A DNA stretch of 64,000 nt from Shewanella subflava (GTDB lineage Bacteria > Pseudomonadota > Gammaproteobacteria > Enterobacterales > Shewanellaceae): NCBI RefSeq assembly GCF_025971955.1, contig NZ_JAPDMX010000003.1:186001-250000 (forward strand). Direction: 5' to 3'. Within the stretch, counting starts at the first letter, position 1. Each line of letters starts with the position of its first letter. The position numbers and the translations under genes were made by a program. The notes beneath the pieces are model-generated. The model was not told the origin of the DNA and searched no databases. It worked only from the letters and a program-made list of their open reading frames with translations. Positions 10,501 through 17,744 of the stretch are shown one piece after another.

Positions 10501-10582
10501 AGTGCTTAAAGGCATGTTGCCGATATTAACGCCGCAATTGTTTGCTGCTCAGCCTTTATGTTTAGCCGATGATGCTGAGTAA
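7517..10582 (+). CDS. Bifunctional penicillin-binding protein (GT51 transglycosylase + transpeptidase), atypical class A
   Basis: This 1021-aa peptidoglycan synthase is anchored by one N-terminal helix (about residues 30-53) after a basic cytoplasmic tail. The GT51 part shows the catalytic-Glu region TLLFIENREL, then AGGSTLATQIEKFRHS and RQRIVQDYLNTVPLSSAPG. The transpeptidase part has the serine motif S-T-A-K (in LELGSTAKLRV), S-V-N (in QDSVNLPF) and K-T-G-T (in LGGKTGTGDN). About 300 residues of extra, mostly charged sequence lie between the SxxK and SxN/KTG motifs. The protein is therefore longer than typical PBP1a/1b, and its motif contexts differ. GTG at 7517 follows a GGAG ribosome-binding site. 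An open extension to 7496 lacks one. It probably acts in the periplasm in septal or sidewall synthesis, but its exact role is unassigned. Confidence 0.85.
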   Translation: MSDPNLDMKFDNYRPQSSQQKQKAQSSRRGKLLFILLFIILLVAVGVFVAFEVKTSHYQSKLVNHYGTQLTYQVVPFASDKVIYPQYGPFDIRHGYTKLPQFIDRLVKNGFTIERQASFSPMLMDYTRYGFFPPYHEKAQSGLIIKDCRDENVFDALYPSRAYQDSDLIPSEVTNTLLFIENRELWNPEPNHNPVIDWPRFVVASITQIAEKVGVNMSKAGGSTLATQIEKFRHSEFGLTSSIEDKLLQIGSAMVRVYQQGENTLAARQRIVQDYLNTVPLSSAPGFGEVHGIGDGLWAWFKTDFNRANQLLMSPHDPKTANERGQVFRQIVALMIAQRRPSYYLLQGHDDLEQLVDSHLRLLVSYALIDPQLMNSAMQQKLKFDRRKGVPDKPNNKGVNAVRIRTAGMLSSNLFDLDRLDLTVQSTFHGDLQQQVGNYLRGLGSQENAQRVGLLGERLLTPDQLPNVLYSFTLFEKDRGVNRVRVQTDSTDQPFDINEGSKLELGSTAKLRVLATYLDIVAELQQRFADKTVADLYRIDVEPKDKITRWVVDYLIETRDRNLTRMLDAALQRKYSASVDERFFTGGGLHAFNNFQKKENTRNPTLYEALQDSVNLPFVRLMQDIVNYSSSYNSEGSMSQLLRNDKDPRREEYLKAFAKREGSTFVRRFYRKYQALTPPERLETFFNGVQASEHRLSATYRYLQPYKSTEDLKLFLRERMPDKPQTDKQINSLYNKYGQDKFNLADQGFIARVHPLELWVLSYLNDYPDAKLTQVLEDSQATLLEVYRWLFRTRHQNARDQRIKVMLEVEAFLSIHQRWQRMGYPFDFIVPSLGSALGSSGDRPAALAELMGIIQNDGVRVPTVRIEKLHFAQDTPYEVKFTNDIKQPIQALRPEVAMALKNALANVVEKGTARRLKDSIINADGNIVRLGGKTGTGDNRIATEIRNGRKVSSTAMNRTATFVFYLGDNYFGTLTAFVPGAKADDFSFTSALPLQVLKGMLPILTPQLFAAQPLCLADDAE

Positions 10583-10723
10583 GCATGTTAGCCATGGTTG
10601 AGTGAATAGTGGCTTAGATTTGTTTGCCACAATTCATTTAAGCTTATCGACGCGTTATCAGTAATGAGTGAAGATTACTGCTGCGACTAGCGCTAAACTC
10701 GACCGTAATGAATAGCAGCCAAT

Positions 10724-10758
10724 AAAAAAGTCAGCCAAAAATAGCTGACTTTTTTGTC
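10724..10758. terminator. Bidirectional terminator between the PBP gene and ppaC
   Basis: AAAAAAGTCAGC pairs with GCTGACTTTTTT around an eight-base loop (10736-10743), giving a 12-bp stem with A/T tracts on both sides. The convergent flanking genes suggest it serves both. Confidence 0.9.
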
Positions 10759-10807
10759 TCTGTTAGTGTGTTAAACACTTAACAGATGAAGATTGATGGG
10801 CACAAAT

Positions 10808-11728
10808 TTAAGCAAATGCTTGCTGTAGTGATGGCACAACTTGCTTTTTACGGCTTAATACACCGTCTAACCACACTTTACCGTCTACTGTTGCTTTGCC
10901 GTAAGCACGCTCGGTCAGATCTGCACTGTCAGAAATTACCAGCATTTCACTGCCTTCTTTCATAATATCAGTCAGTAGCAATAATACACTGTGGCGATTA
11001 CCTTCTTGCTTTAGGGCTGCAATATCTGCAACTAAATCTGCTTTGATGGCATCAAATACTGCTAAATCAATCACTTCTAGTTGGCCGATACCGACAAGGT
11101 TACCGTTCATGTTGAAGTCTTTAAAATCACGCATAACAAGATCACGCACAGGTGTTCCTTCTACTGCAGACTTCACTTTAAACATGTCCATGCCTAATTC
11201 TTTAAAGTCTTCAATGCCTGCGATTTCAGCAAGGGCTTCAACGCAACGAATATCAGCAGTCGTGCAGGTTGGTGATTTGAAAATAACCGTGTCACTTAAA
11301 ATGGCACACATCATAATACCGGCGATGTTTGCAGGAATTTCTACTTGATAGAAATCATACATCATCTTAATCACAGTGTTACTACAACCCACAGGGCGGA
11401 TCCAGCACTCTAACGGTGTTGATGTGGTTAAATCCCCCAGTTTGTGGTGATCCACAATACCTACGATGGTAGCCTGGGCAATATCGTCTGGCGCCTGAGT
11501 GATTTCAGAGTGATCAACAATATACACATTCTCGCCAGCGTAACTGGTTTTATACTCAGGAGCTTCAAAGCCGAAACGGTCTAGAATAAATGCAGTTTCA
11601 GGTGATAATTCACCTAAACGTGCAGCAATCGCAGGTTCGCCAATTTGATTTTTTAAATACGCTAACGCGATAGCACCACAAATTGAATCTGAATCAGGGA
11701 TTTTATGACCCACTACATACATTGACAT
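10808..11728 (-). CDS. ppaC: Manganese-dependent inorganic pyrophosphatase (family II)
   Basis: This cytosolic 306-aa DHH-DHHA2 phosphoesterase hydrolyses pyrophosphate to phosphate, pulling biosynthetic reactions forward. The first metal motif is GHKIPDSDS (H8, D12, D14). It is followed by YIVDHSE, the signature DHHKLGD, and the C-terminal DHHA2 substrate motif SRKKQVVPSL. The length matches family II enzymes (about 305-310 aa). The ATG at 11728 has an AGAGGAG ribosome-binding site. Family II enzymes typically prefer Mn2+ or Co2+ and occur patchily in marine gammaproteobacteria, either replacing or coexisting with family I Ppa. Confidence 0.95.
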   Translation of the reverse strand: MSMYVVGHKIPDSDSICGAIALAYLKNQIGEPAIAARLGELSPETAFILDRFGFEAPEYKTSYAGENVYIVDHSEITQAPDDIAQATIVGIVDHHKLGDLTTSTPLECWIRPVGCSNTVIKMMYDFYQVEIPANIAGIMMCAILSDTVIFKSPTCTTADIRCVEALAEIAGIEDFKELGMDMFKVKSAVEGTPVRDLVMRDFKDFNMNGNLVGIGQLEVIDLAVFDAIKADLVADIAALKQEGNRHSVLLLLTDIMKEGSEMLVISDSADLTERAYGKATVDGKVWLDGVLSRKKQVVPSLQQAFA

Positions 11729-11908
11729 TGTTAAGACTCCTCTAAATTTGCGCCGATTTTAGCAAGATTTAAATGCTTGACCAATCCTTATACGAAAAAA
11801 AGCTATCATGTCGTGTTAAAAACCTCATCAGCGCCATTATTCCAGCATATTGGTGAGCCATAGTGTGCTATAACATCTTCATTAACATGGGTTGCAATGG
11901 AATTATTT

Positions 11909-12298
11909 ATGTTACTGGGAATTCATCATGTGGCGATTATTTGTGGCGATTATGCTCGATCAAAGCACTTTTACCATCACATATTAGGTTTGGGTATTGT
12001 TGCTGAGCATTATCGTGCCGAACGCGACTCGTACAAGCTAGATTTAGCGTTACCCGATGGTAGTCAAATTGAACTTTTCTCTTTTAACCATGCGCCGCCT
12101 CGTCCCAGTTATCCCGAGGCGCAAGGGTTGCGCCATTTGGCATTCAAGGTTGATGATATCGATCAGGTGGTCGCCTATTTGGTTGCTCACAATATTGATG
12201 TCGAACCTATCCGTGTAGATGAATATACTCAAAAACGCTTTACGTTTTTTAATGACCCAGACGGTTTGCCGTTAGAGCTTTATTCTCATCACTTTTAA
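11909..12298 (+). CDS. VOC-family metalloprotein (YaeR/glyoxalase I-like)
   Basis: This 129-aa single-domain vicinal-oxygen-chelate protein begins LGIHHVAIICGDYARSKHFY, then has the betaalphabetabetabeta unit with LPDGSQIELFSF, RHLAFKVDDID and FFNDPDGLPLELY. His (HHV), Glu (IELF), His (RHLAF) and Glu (LELY) occupy the usual metal-ligand positions. The sequence is close to E. coli YaeR, whose substrate is not established, rather than to canonical GloA. An in-frame ATG at 11897 would add four residues. The ATG at 11909 follows a GGAA ribosome-binding site and matches the family start. Confidence 0.85.
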   Translation: MLLGIHHVAIICGDYARSKHFYHHILGLGIVAEHYRAERDSYKLDLALPDGSQIELFSFNHAPPRPSYPEAQGLRHLAFKVDDIDQVVAYLVAHNIDVEPIRVDEYTQKRFTFFNDPDGLPLELYSHHF

Positions 12299-12376
12299 GG
12301 CAATATTAAGCCAACCTCTGTAGTCTCCTGCCACATTTTATCTGTTGTACTTATGTTTGCAGGAGCGTTCATTTTT

Positions 12377-13240
12377 ATGTCTGTTACTACCCTACAAAAT
12401 AAACTTAAAATCATTAATAGTAGTAAGGCTTTTCAGGGCTTTGTGATTTTTGTCATTGTGGTTTCAGCACTCTCCATTGGCGCTCACACCTATCATTTAC
12501 CGCCATGGCTAGAAAGTAGCTTATGGGTATTAGATATTGGTATTACAGTATTTTTTCTGTTTGAATTGATTATTCGTTATATCGCCAGTGACGGGATTAA
12601 AAGCTTTTTTTCAAAAGGCTGGAATATTTTTGACACAGTAATTGTGATTGGCAGCTTAATTCCATTAGGCGGTTCAACCGTGTTATTAGCACGATTACTG
12701 AGAATTTTCCGCGTATTGCGTTTAGTGTCGATGGTGCCTGAGCTGCGCATGCTGATTAATGCCTTGTTTAAAGCGATTCCGCGCATGGGTTATATCGTGC
12801 TGCTGATGTTTGTGATTTTTTATATCTATGGCGCAGTCGGCAGTATGATTTTTGGTCATATCAATGCATTTTTATGGGGTGATGTGTCTATTGCCATGCT
12901 GACCTTGTTTCGTATTTCTACATTCGAATCATGGACATCCATCATGTACGAAACCATGGCGGTATACCCACTAAGCTGGATATTTTATTTAAGCTTTATT
13001 TTTCTAACTACTTTTACGTTTTTAAATATGATGGTGGGAACTGTGTTAGATGTTATGGGCGAAGAGGCCCAAATTATGCGTGACCATCAAACAAAACAAC
13101 CAGTAGATTCGCAAGGTGAACAGCAAACGCCAATGCTTGCTACTCCTGATGATACTGCACTAGAGATTCAAAAACTGCATGCTAAGATCGATCAGTTAAC
13201 GGCGATGTTAACGGAAAATGCCACTAAAGTGCCGCGCTAG
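12377..13240 (+). CDS. Single-domain voltage-gated sodium channel homologue (BacNav type)
   Basis: This 287-aa protein has the six-helix voltage-gated channel layout. S1-S3 span about residues 20-95. S4 carries arginines every third position (R106, R109, R112, R115 in LLARLLRIFRVLRL). S5 spans about 135-160, the pore loop has the filter T-F-E-S-W-T-S (182-188), and S6 spans about 200-225. The E-S-W core is the sodium-selective signature of NaChBac/NavAb-like tetramers, although most have L rather than F before the Glu. A C-terminal heptad segment (about 262-283) fits the known tetramerising coiled coil. ATG at 12377 follows AGGAG. An open extension to 12353 lacks support. A likely role is membrane excitability or Na+ homeostasis linked to motility and pH, by analogy. 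Confidence 0.88.
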   Translation: MSVTTLQNKLKIINSSKAFQGFVIFVIVVSALSIGAHTYHLPPWLESSLWVLDIGITVFFLFELIIRYIASDGIKSFFSKGWNIFDTVIVIGSLIPLGGSTVLLARLLRIFRVLRLVSMVPELRMLINALFKAIPRMGYIVLLMFVIFYIYGAVGSMIFGHINAFLWGDVSIAMLTLFRISTFESWTSIMYETMAVYPLSWIFYLSFIFLTTFTFLNMMVGTVLDVMGEEAQIMRDHQTKQPVDSQGEQQTPMLATPDDTALEIQKLHAKIDQLTAMLTENATKVPR

Positions 13241-13265
13241 AGGTAATGTGAATACCTTCAGCGTT

Positions 13266-13307
13266 AACAGGCTTGAGCTGATATGCCAGTTTAAGCCTGT
13301 TTTATTT
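13266..13307 (+). terminator. Terminator after the ion channel gene
   Basis: AACAGGCTT (13266-13274) pairs with AAGCCTGTT (13293-13301) around an 18-base loop and is followed by TTTATTT. It starts 25 bases after the stop codon. Confidence 0.7.
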
Positions 13308-13343
13308 AACTGAAGCGGCAAAAGATAGATTAACTCAAATTAT

Positions 13344-14093
13344 TCAGTGTGTTATCTGAGTTAACCCAGTTAGCGAAACCGCTATATTTTGCTCGACCAA
13401 TTGATTAGGCGCTTGCGCCATTGCCTGTTGCTCACCATGTTGCCAATAACTAAGTTTAAGTTGGCTAACATTAAGCGGATCAATTATGTCAATGGTGTTG
13501 AGCTTTATTCTATCCCCTAACAGCAGGCTGTCGATGTGGCGGATGTCAGCCGTCTGATTATTTAAGCGGAACAGTCCCAGATACCAAAAATTTCCCGAAC
13601 CCTGGTTCGCTACCACAAAGGGCGCAACAAATAGCATTTCATGCTCAGGATTACCTAAGTTGATTGGCGTAATTTTGCTGTAATCGAGAGTAACCGAACC
13701 TAACTCAAACTCATCTTGGTAATGGCCAATCGCTAAATGCACGTTATCAGCTTGCTTTAGCTCGGTCAGTGGCACAAATATGGGCTTGTTGGCAGGCGAT
13801 TCTGGCAGCTGTATTTGCCACTGTTTGTCGGTTTTAAAACTAAACAAGGCAAGCATCACATCATCATATTTAACTTTCAGGGTGTTAGCTGAAGATGATG
13901 GTTCACCAGTTTGGCTGATAGCTTGATGGTTTATCGTTGCAGGCATAAACCCGTAGCCAATATAGAGCGCCAATATGAAGACAACAGAGATGATTACATA
14001 CAGGGATTTATTCATCGGTAATACCCATTGCAGTAAGTGGACAGAAATAGCGTAAAAAAGGCCTGATAGTAAGGCAAATTTTTTGATAAGCAT
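13344..14093 (-). CDS. Uncharacterised membrane-anchored protein
   Basis: I do not recognise this 249-aa protein. Two hydrophobic segments (about residues 8-25 and 30-50) precede a soluble domain of about 190 residues rich in beta-prone stretches (LGNPEHEMLFVAPFVV, NFWYLGLFRLNNQ). The soluble part is probably periplasmic. The ATG at 14093 has a GAAG ribosome-binding site. A later Met at about residue 27 would leave only one membrane helix, so the topology depends on the start. It is flanked by unrelated genes, so context gives no function. Confidence 0.6.
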   Translation of the reverse strand: MLIKKFALLSGLFYAISVHLLQWVLPMNKSLYVIISVVFILALYIGYGFMPATINHQAISQTGEPSSSANTLKVKYDDVMLALFSFKTDKQWQIQLPESPANKPIFVPLTELKQADNVHLAIGHYQDEFELGSVTLDYSKITPINLGNPEHEMLFVAPFVVANQGSGNFWYLGLFRLNNQTADIRHIDSLLLGDRIKLNTIDIIDPLNVSQLKLSYWQHGEQQAMAQAPNQLVEQNIAVSLTGLTQITH

Positions 14094-14460
14094 TTATTCT
14101 TCAATCAAAAAACTAACGCACTTATCAGCTATTTTCACAAGCTAGAATGATAAGTTATTTATGATGATTGGTATCTACCTTTGATGCATTAAAACGTCAC
14201 AAAGTTAACTTATGCTAGCCTGATATAGATAGCTTAGGCTAATAGTAAGCTTGTTGTTTTGTTAGTGAACCATTAGCAACTAGCATTGCAGATATTAATG
14301 AATCCATTTGTTGATTATCAACGTAATGAGTTACAACACCAGGTAGAACGTATGCAATTCTATCAATAATGTAATGTACAACTAATCCTGTTGTTCACGC
14401 CTTTTAATATGCTAAGGTGATGAAAAATAACAACTCTATCTTCATAAATAAGAGAAGTAT
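14094..14460. other. Intergenic region with repeat copy B before folM
   Basis: This 367-base region includes a second copy (14137-14195) of the ACAAGCTAGAATGA repeat seen near 6212, and a 23-codon open frame (14298-14369, beginning MNPFVDYQ) with no clear ribosome-binding site. Its last part must contain the folM promoter, and AGAGAAG just before 14461 is the likely ribosome-binding site. Confidence 0.4.
14137..14195. repeat. Possible small interspersed repeat (copy B, fragment)
   Basis: ACAAGCTAGAATGA at 14137-14150, followed by AGTTATTTAT and then ACCTTTGATG (about 14177), parallels elements of copy A at 6207-6403 in the same order but more closely spaced. It is likely a deleted or decayed member of the same family. 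Confidence 0.35.
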
Positions 14461-15186
14461 ATGAATAAGACGGTATTGATTACAGGCGTAGGTAAACGCA
14501 TAGGCTATGCACTGGCAAAGCACTTTTTAGCCCGTGGTGATAACGTGATTGGTACTTATCGTAGTCACTACGACAGCATAGAGCAGCTGCGTAAATTGGG
14601 CGCAACGTTGATCCAATGTGATTTAACCGAAACGACATCGGTTGCCAATTTAATTGAGCAAGTTAACAGCGCTGCGCGTTTAGATTGCATTATTCATAAC
14701 GCTTCAGATTGGTTACCCGATAATAATCCATTAAGCCCCAGTGACACCATTAATCGTATGATGCAGGTTCATGTAAATGCTCCCTATGAAATCAACCTCG
14801 CATTGGCAGATTTATTAATACAAAGCGCCCAGCTAAATACCGATGTGGTAGGCGCCAGCAATATTATTCATATCACTGATTATGTTGCCGAAAAGGGCAG
14901 TAAAAAACATATTGCCTATGCGGCCAGTAAAGCGGCATTGCACAACTTAACCCTATCTTTTGCCAGTAAACTTGCCCCACACGTTAAAGTTAACTCTATT
15001 GCCCCCGCGATGATTTTATTTAACGAACATGACGATGATGCATATAAAGTCAAAGCGTTAGCTAAAGCCATATTGCCAAAAGAAGCTGGTAATCATGAAA
15101 TTATCGCACTAGTGGAATACCTGCAATCAAGCCACTATGTCACGGGGCGCAGTTATGCGGTTGATGGCGGGCGACAGTTAATGTAA
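14461..15186 (+). CDS. folM: Dihydromonapterin reductase FolM
   Basis: This short-chain dehydrogenase/reductase reduces dihydromonapterin, and weakly dihydrofolate, with NADPH. It supplies tetrahydromonapterin and backs up FolA. The 241-aa protein starts with the nucleotide-binding motif TGVGKRIGYALA. The arginine in this motif and the following GTYRSH are typical of pteridine-reductase-like SDRs. IIHNASDW is the NNAG-equivalent, and Y-x3-K occurs in YAASKAALHN. GRSYAVDGGRQLM closes the fold. Folate context is supported by 5-formyl-THF cyclo-ligase and the glycine cleavage operon nearby, but no operon is evident. Confidence 0.85.
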   Translation: MNKTVLITGVGKRIGYALAKHFLARGDNVIGTYRSHYDSIEQLRKLGATLIQCDLTETTSVANLIEQVNSAARLDCIIHNASDWLPDNNPLSPSDTINRMMQVHVNAPYEINLALADLLIQSAQLNTDVVGASNIIHITDYVAEKGSKKHIAYAASKAALHNLTLSFASKLAPHVKVNSIAPAMILFNEHDDDAYKVKALAKAILPKEAGNHEIIALVEYLQSSHYVTGRSYAVDGGRQLM

Positions 15187-15217
15187 AGGCAGAAAGCATT
15201 TAACGGATAAAACATTT

Positions 15218-15233
15218 AGACTTCTAGATGGCT
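15218..15233 (+). promoter_or_regulatory. Candidate MetJ operator (tandem met boxes) upstream of metY
   Basis: AGACTTCT followed directly by AGATGGCT matches the tandem MetJ-box pattern AGACGTCT at 7/8 and 6/8 positions. It lies 60 bases upstream of the methionine-pathway gene start. MetJ with S-adenosylmethionine binds two or more adjacent boxes, so methionine repression is the natural prediction. No experimental support is available here. Confidence 0.6.
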
Positions 15234-15292
15234 ATTTGTTAGTGTGGATATCAGTGCAATATTCACACTGCTCATCATCAAAGGAAGGTATT

Positions 15293-16600
15293 ATGTCAAC
15301 GGCAAATTTGAAACTCGAATCGCTCGCGCTGCACCATGGTTATAAATCTGAAGCCACCACTAAGGCAGCAGCAGTGCCCATTTACCAGACCACCTCGTAT
15401 ACCTTTGATGACACCCAACATGGCGCCGATTTATTCGACTTGAAAGTGGCTGGCAATATTTACACCCGCATCATGAACCCCACAACAGATGTATTAGAGC
15501 AGCGGCTTGCTGCCATTGAAGGTGGTATTGCCGCATTAGCGGTAGCTTCTGGTATGGCGGCCATTACCTATGCAATTCAAGCCTTAACTCAGGTGGGTGA
15601 CAACATTGTCAGCACCAGCCAGTTGTATGGCGGTACGTATAATTTATTTGCCCATACTTTACCACGTCAAGGCGTTGATGTTCGCATGGCCGCTTACGAT
15701 GATTATGCAGGTCTTGAAGCCTTAATAGACGATAAAACCAAAGCCTTATTTTGCGAGTCCATCGGCAACCCAGCAGGTAACGTGGTCGATTTACAGCGTT
15801 TAGCCGATATCGCCCATAAGCATGGGGTGCCGCTAGTGGTCGATAATACCGTCGCTACCCCTGTTTTATGCCGCGCATTTGATCACGGCGCCGATATTGT
15901 GATTCATTCATTAACCAAATACATCGGCGGCCATGGCACCACCATTGGCGGGGTGATTATAGATTCCGGTAAATTTGATTGGGTTGCAAATAAAGCGCGT
16001 TTTGCTTTACTTAACCAGCCTGATCCGTCTTATCACGGCGTGGTGTATACCGAGGCATTTGGCCCAGCTGCCTTTATTGGCCGTTGTCGCGTAGTGCCAT
16101 TACGAAATACCGGCGCAGCATTATCGCCTCAAAGTGCCTTTTTACTGCTGCAAGGGTTAGAAACCCTGAGCTTACGTATGGAGCGTCACTGCAGCAATGC
16201 ACTGACATTAGCTAAATACCTCCAGAGCCACCCACAGGTGAGCTGGGTTAATTATGCGGCATTGCCCAATAGCCCACATTTTGAACGTTGCCAAAAAATC
16301 ACTGGCGGCAAAGCTTCTGGCATTATCAGTTTTGGGATTAAAGCCGCCGATGCGCAGGCGGGTAAAGTGGCGGGCGGTAAGTTTATTGATGCATTACAAA
16401 TGGTTTTACGTTTAGTCAACATTGGTGATGCCAAGTCATTAGCTTGTCATCCAGCCAGCACCACCCACAGGCAACTTGATGCAGCTGAGTTGGCTAAAGC
16501 GGGCGTGTCAGAAGATTTAATTCGGATTTCAGTGGGTATTGAGCATATCGACGATATTATTGCCGATGTCAGCCAAGCACTGGAAAAAGCATCAAGTTAA
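15293..16600 (+). CDS. metY: O-acetylhomoserine sulfhydrylase / aminocarboxypropyltransferase
   Basis: This cytosolic PLP enzyme of the Cys/Met-metabolism family uses O-acetyl-L-homoserine and sulfide, or methanethiol, to make homocysteine or methionine. The 435-aa length is typical of MetY and longer than MetB/MetC (about 390). LALHHGY and YQTTSYTFDDTQHGADLF begin the family pattern. YTRIMNPTTDVLEQRLA has the conserved YxR-NPT, ASGMAAI binds phosphate, and DIVIHSLTKYIGGHGT holds the Schiff-base Lys. The ATG at 15293 follows AAGGAAGG. The open frame starts earlier at 15236, but without such a site. A MetJ-like operator lies upstream. Homocysteine or cysteine substrate preference cannot be settled by sequence inspection. 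Confidence 0.88.
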   Translation: MSTANLKLESLALHHGYKSEATTKAAAVPIYQTTSYTFDDTQHGADLFDLKVAGNIYTRIMNPTTDVLEQRLAAIEGGIAALAVASGMAAITYAIQALTQVGDNIVSTSQLYGGTYNLFAHTLPRQGVDVRMAAYDDYAGLEALIDDKTKALFCESIGNPAGNVVDLQRLADIAHKHGVPLVVDNTVATPVLCRAFDHGADIVIHSLTKYIGGHGTTIGGVIIDSGKFDWVANKARFALLNQPDPSYHGVVYTEAFGPAAFIGRCRVVPLRNTGAALSPQSAFLLLQGLETLSLRMERHCSNALTLAKYLQSHPQVSWVNYAALPNSPHFERCQKITGGKASGIISFGIKAADAQAGKVAGGKFIDALQMVLRLVNIGDAKSLACHPASTTHRQLDAAELAKAGVSEDLIRISVGIEHIDDIIADVSQALEKASS

Positions 16601-16645
16601 ATGTTTGATTTATAAATCTTAATGTATTTTATTAAGTCATAAACG

Positions 16646-16690
16646 AATCATCCCCAATACACTCGATGTATTGGGGATGATTGTTTCTAT
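16646..16690. terminator. Bidirectional terminator between metY and fau
   Basis: A perfect 16-bp stem (16646-16661 with 16667-16682) encloses a CTCGA loop. It lies between convergent genes, with T-rich sequence to the right, and probably terminates both. Confidence 0.85.
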
Positions 16691-16709
16691 GCTGTTAAAG
16701 CTGTCGCCT

Positions 16710-17510
16710 TTAGCTACGGGCTAAGCGTCGAGTGGGTGTGATCACCAATGGCAATGGCACATCCCAACATTCAACAGGCAAATGACTCACCTGCTGACAA
16801 TCGTGGGCAAAACCTACCGCAAAGGGTTTGTTGTTTACGCTGTTTTTCAAGGTTCTATCATAATAACCACCGCCCATACCCATACGGTTACAGGCACCAT
16901 CAAATGCCACTAATGGGGTCACTATCATGTCTAGCTTAGGCGTTGGGATCACGTCCTGAACATTCAGTTTAGGCTCTAAAATACCAAACTTGTTTTTAAT
17001 CAATACTGACTCACTGTGGTAGTGACAAAACAGCAAGTGACCAGGGCAAAAAGGATGCACAATCGGCAAATAGGTTTTCACTCCAATATGCCATAGGGCT
17101 TCAATCAATTTTTCAGTGGCAAGTTCACCATCAAAGCTGAGGTACAACGCGACATGCTCGGCATTGCGTTGCTGAATTTCAGCCAGCATATGACGGCTAG
17201 CGATTAATGCTAATTGATGTTGTTCAGCAGGGGTGAAGCTTTTACGTTCTTCACGAATATGACGGCGAATAAAGTCGCGGCTCATTCCTTGGCTATCAAA
17301 TAGGGCATATCGCTCTTGATTACTTAATTCAAAGCCAGAGTCTTGATGGGCCAGGTTATCAATATGCAGATGTTGATTGCCAGCGTCTATCGCAGACAAT
17401 GCCTGATTAGCACTGTCTAAATGTTTATTAATAGATGAGAAATACGTGGTTTTGGCTGGTGCTGACTCTGCTGGTATTTCAGCAGTGTTCATGTAGCGAG
17501 TTAACGTCAT
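16710..17510 (-). CDS. fau: 5-formyltetrahydrofolate cyclo-ligase with an N-terminal extension
   Basis: This ATP-dependent enzyme converts 5-formyl-THF to 5,10-methenyl-THF. The conserved domain starts near residue 76 (MSRDFIRRHIREERKSFTP), with YLSFDGELAT, then the C-terminal MGMGGGYYDRTL ATP/folate loop and FAVGFAHDCQQ. The domain alone is about 190 aa, the usual family size. The open frame adds about 75 polar residues of unknown role. No strong ribosome-binding site marks either candidate start (17510 or 17285), so the true N-terminus is uncertain. It follows the 6S RNA gene on the same strand, the widely conserved ssrS-fau arrangement, and may be cotranscribed with it. Confidence 0.87.
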   Translation of the reverse strand: MTLTRYMNTAEIPAESAPAKTTYFSSINKHLDSANQALSAIDAGNQHLHIDNLAHQDSGFELSNQERYALFDSQGMSRDFIRRHIREERKSFTPAEQHQLALIASRHMLAEIQQRNAEHVALYLSFDGELATEKLIEALWHIGVKTYLPIVHPFCPGHLLFCHYHSESVLIKNKFGILEPKLNVQDVIPTPKLDMIVTPLVAFDGACNRMGMGGGYYDRTLKNSVNNKPFAVGFAHDCQQVSHLPVECWDVPLPLVITPTRRLARS

Positions 17511-17520
17511 AAATTAGGAT

Positions 17521-17702
17521 GCTCCCCAGAATACCGTGGCTGGTGTAAGCCCTTGAACCGTAGGTTCAAGGCGGGTAAATGATCATATCCTAAGGCTTCT
17601 CGATACGAGCCGAGCATGCACAATGTCAATGAAAGCATTCACCCTGGGTTTGTAAATATCGGCACAGGGACATTACCAACACACGCATATCCCAGGGAGC
17701 AA
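17521..17702 (-). ncRNA. ssrS: 6S RNA
   Basis: On the minus strand, the ends GCTCCCTGGGATATG and TATTCTGGGGAGC pair to form the closing stem. Inside are the conserved GTCCCTGTGCCGATATTT, GCATGCTCGG, GAGAAGCCTTA and TTGAACCTACGGTTCAAGGG segments, which match the layout of gammaproteobacterial 6S RNA. The position between zapA and fau is the classical locus. 6S RNA binds sigma70-RNA polymerase and dampens transcription in stationary phase. Ends are estimated from the closing stem. Confidence 0.95.
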
Positions 17703-17744
17703 AACAGGTCGATAGTTGCTTAACGCAAGTATCTAAAACTGATT

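Noticed and set aside
14298..14369. 23-codon mini-ORF (MNPFVDYQ...) before folM
   Set aside because: It is too short, has no ribosome-binding site and no recognised family. Possibly decayed sequence.
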